Below are positions 62,681 through 64,000 of a stretch of DNA of 64,000 nt, piece after piece. Numbering within the stretch: position 1 is the stretch's first letter; each line of letters starts with the position of its first letter. Under the pieces are notes generated by a model. It worked only from the letters and a program-made list of their open reading frames with translations, had not been told where the DNA came from and searched no databases. The DNA is taken from assembly GCF_001424985.1 (NCBI RefSeq), contig NZ_LMDA01000012.1, forward strand, positions 248,001 to 312,000, in the 5' to 3' direction. The DNA comes from Rhizobium sp. Root1212 (GTDB lineage: Bacteria; Pseudomonadota; Alphaproteobacteria; Rhizobiales; Rhizobiaceae). Position numbers and translations under genes: made by a program.

Positions 62681-63854
62681 TCCGATCGTCGCGTTTTTTC
62701 AGCGTGTGTTTGCCGCGATCGGCCGCGGCATCGGGCTGGCGATCTCCTGGCTATTGTCGCCCTTCATCTGGGTCGCGAACTGGTATCGGGCGCGCGCCTG
62801 GATCATCAAGGGGCCGATCGGCATCGGGCTTCTGGTCTTGGTCGGCCTTTATGGCTATTTCATCTGGCAGACCCAGGTCTGGTCCAATTTCAATCCCGAC
62901 TATGTCGATCGCTACAATTTTTCGGCACGCAAGATCGATGCGGGCCTGCCCGCAACGCCCGCGGCAACGCCGGATGCGACGGTGACGGATGCTGCGCCGG
63001 TCGATGGTGCCGCTGCCCAGCCTGCACCAGCCCCCGGCACGACCTGCGAGCGTTCGGCGATCGTCGACGTGACGGCGGATCTGGTCGATTTCAACGTAAA
63101 CCAGAATGCCTGGATTTCCTCCATGTTGCTCTACAAGATGGGGCTGTTCGGCATGGATTGGGATGACACTCCCTGGCTCGACAACAAGGCGTCTTTCCAG
63201 CGCGGCGTCAATCAGGCGATCCGGCGCACCACGGTCGAGCTGGTGGATTCACTCGGCCGTGTGCGCGGCACTTCCGGCATCAACAACAACCTGCAGCGCG
63301 CCCGCTCGAACCTGCAGTTCGACGAGACCGCGTGGTATTTCGGCCTCGATCCCTTTGGCCCGAAGACGCCGACGCCGAGCTTCTACCGCAGCGCCATGCG
63401 CGATCTTCAGGCCTTCAATGAGAGCCTCGTCAAATGCGAGGCGGTCTTCGACGGCCGCTCCGACAACCTGATCGAGTTCCTCGACCGTATCGCCAACGAT
63501 CTCGGCAGCACCTCGGCGATGATCCGTGAGCGCTCGGAAAACCACAATGGCGGCTGGTTCGATACGCGGGCGGATGATCGCTTCTGGTTCGCCTATGGCC
63601 AGCTTTACGGCTATTACGGCGTGATGTCGGCCGCCGGTGCCGATTTCCGTGCCGTCATCGAGCAGCGCGGCCTCGGGCCGATTTGGGTGGAAAGCATCAA
63701 GCAACTGCGCTCGGCCTTGCGCATCCAGCCGCTGATCATCTCCAACGGCCGCGAAGATGGCTGGATCATGCCGACGCATCTGGCGACGATGGGCTTCTAT
63801 ATCCTGCGGGTCCGTTCGAACCTCGTCGAAATGCGCGACGTTCTCGCCCGCTGA
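62673..63854 (+). CDS. DUF2333-like membrane-anchored protein
   Basis: A 393-residue protein with a hydrophobic N-terminal segment, one clear membrane helix near 47-66 (GPIGIGLLVLVGLYGYFIW), an Ala/Pro-rich low-complexity linker near 90-118 (PAATPDATVTDAAPVDGAAA) and a large, presumably periplasmic, helical domain. Stretches such as SFQRGVNQAIRRTTVELVDS near 170 and DETAWYFGLDPFGPKTPTPS recall the DUF2333 family, which has no assigned function. It is the only membrane protein in the cluster and could anchor the ATPase complex. Overlaps the previous gene; terminator follows 20 bp later. Confidence 0.8.
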   Translation: MLDPIVAFFQRVFAAIGRGIGLAISWLLSPFIWVANWYRARAWIIKGPIGIGLLVLVGLYGYFIWQTQVWSNFNPDYVDRYNFSARKIDAGLPATPAATPDATVTDAAPVDGAAAQPAPAPGTTCERSAIVDVTADLVDFNVNQNAWISSMLLYKMGLFGMDWDDTPWLDNKASFQRGVNQAIRRTTVELVDSLGRVRGTSGINNNLQRARSNLQFDETAWYFGLDPFGPKTPTPSFYRSAMRDLQAFNESLVKCEAVFDGRSDNLIEFLDRIANDLGSTSAMIRERSENHNGGWFDTRADDRFWFAYGQLYGYYGVMSAAGADFRAVIEQRGLGPIWVESIKQLRSALRIQPLIISNGREDGWIMPTHLATMGFYILRVRSNLVEMRDVLAR

Positions 63855-63874
63855 TCGTCTTTCAAAGCCGTTCA

Positions 63875-63911
63875 CCCCGTCGCCGGCCGCTGCCGGCGGC
63901 GGGGTTTTTAT
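63875..63911 (+). terminator. Terminator closing the AAA+ ATPase cluster
   Basis: CCCCGTCGCCGG and CCGGCGGCGGGG pair (one G-U wobble) around a CCGCTG loop, followed directly by TTTTTATA. A very stable hairpin just after the DUF2333-like stop. Confidence 0.92.
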
Positions 63912-63995
63912 ACGTCAGTAGAACAAAAACTGGCGTTGTGCGCTCTTTCGCGATTTTATGGCGTCATAACAATGTGGATTGGGGAGAGATACCAC

Positions 63996-64000
63996 ATGGG
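63996..64000 (+). CDS. Start of a following gene (partial)
   Basis: An ATG at 63996 is preceded by GGGGAGAG at eight bases, a good ribosome site, in a stretch after the terminator that otherwise has no gene. Only two codons are inside the window, so the product is unknown. Confidence 0.4.

Overview
The window reads as a chromosomal segment of a rhizobial alphaproteobacterium (Rhizobiaceae: Rhizobium, Neorhizobium, Shinella, Ensifer or Agrobacterium type). The reasons are high GC, rhizobial gene families (BacA/SbmA-type transporter with the [13 protein letters not shown] start, a NolR-like ArsR regulator, the choline system ChoXWV, an L-arabinonate dehydratase matching the Rhizobium leguminosarum enzyme residue for residue at its cluster ligands) and several rhizobial intergenic palindromic repeats. 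It is mostly housekeeping and catabolic chromosome. I see no rRNA, tRNA, CRISPR array, phage or insertion sequence.

Layout. 1-3.4 kb: end of a pentonate/L-arabinose oxidation operon (semialdehyde dehydrogenase, L-arabinonate dehydratase). 3.4-7.6 kb, minus strand: a DMT exporter, then a three-gene peptide-modification-like cassette (circularly permuted ATP-grasp, alpha-E, transglutaminase). 7.9-15.7 kb: RhlE-type helicase, AlkC-like DNA repair protein, host-attachment-like protein, MttB-family methyltransferase, a divergent MnmD / MnmC-oxidase-like pair, PRC-barrel protein. 15.9-28.9 kb: a large purine catabolism region. XdhABC makes urate, guanine deaminase feeds xanthine, membrane PuuD oxidises urate, UraH and UraD make allantoin, PuuE opens it to allantoate, and AllA cleaves ureidoglycolate. 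A LysR regulator sits among them; allantoicase is missing from the window. 29-40 kb: glycerol kinase, a luciferase-like oxidoreductase, methionine aminopeptidase, an MFS transporter, BacA, a polysaccharide deacetylase, NnrU, TPR protein plus Der GTPase, and KdgK. 40-50 kb: alpha-glucosidase, adenine deaminase, an omega-aminotransferase, a secreted GH9 glycoside hydrolase translationally coupled to a Gfo/Idh/MocA dehydrogenase, and a second such dehydrogenase. 50-56 kb: NolR-like regulator, HugZ-like protein, choXWV, thymidine kinase, cytochrome c.

56.2-63.9 kb is the least explained part: a co-directional set made of a long coiled-coil protein, an unknown 382-residue protein, an AAA+ ATPase with a large unique N-terminus, an unknown 433-residue protein and a membrane-anchored DUF2333-like protein, closed by a strong terminator. 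A RelE/XRE toxin-antitoxin pair of lower GC is inserted inside it, and a rearranged RIME-type repeat sits between its first two genes. I regard this as the best candidate for an undescribed multi-protein system; its function is not known to me.

Repeats: three RIME1-like elements (about 11.4, 51.7 and 57.4 kb) and one 106-bp MITE-like palindromic element (43.7 kb). Clear intrinsic terminators lie at about 3.36, 7.87, 19.13, 35.3, 43.86, 53.88 and 63.89 kb. Product names rest on remembered family motifs and gene context; no database search was run.
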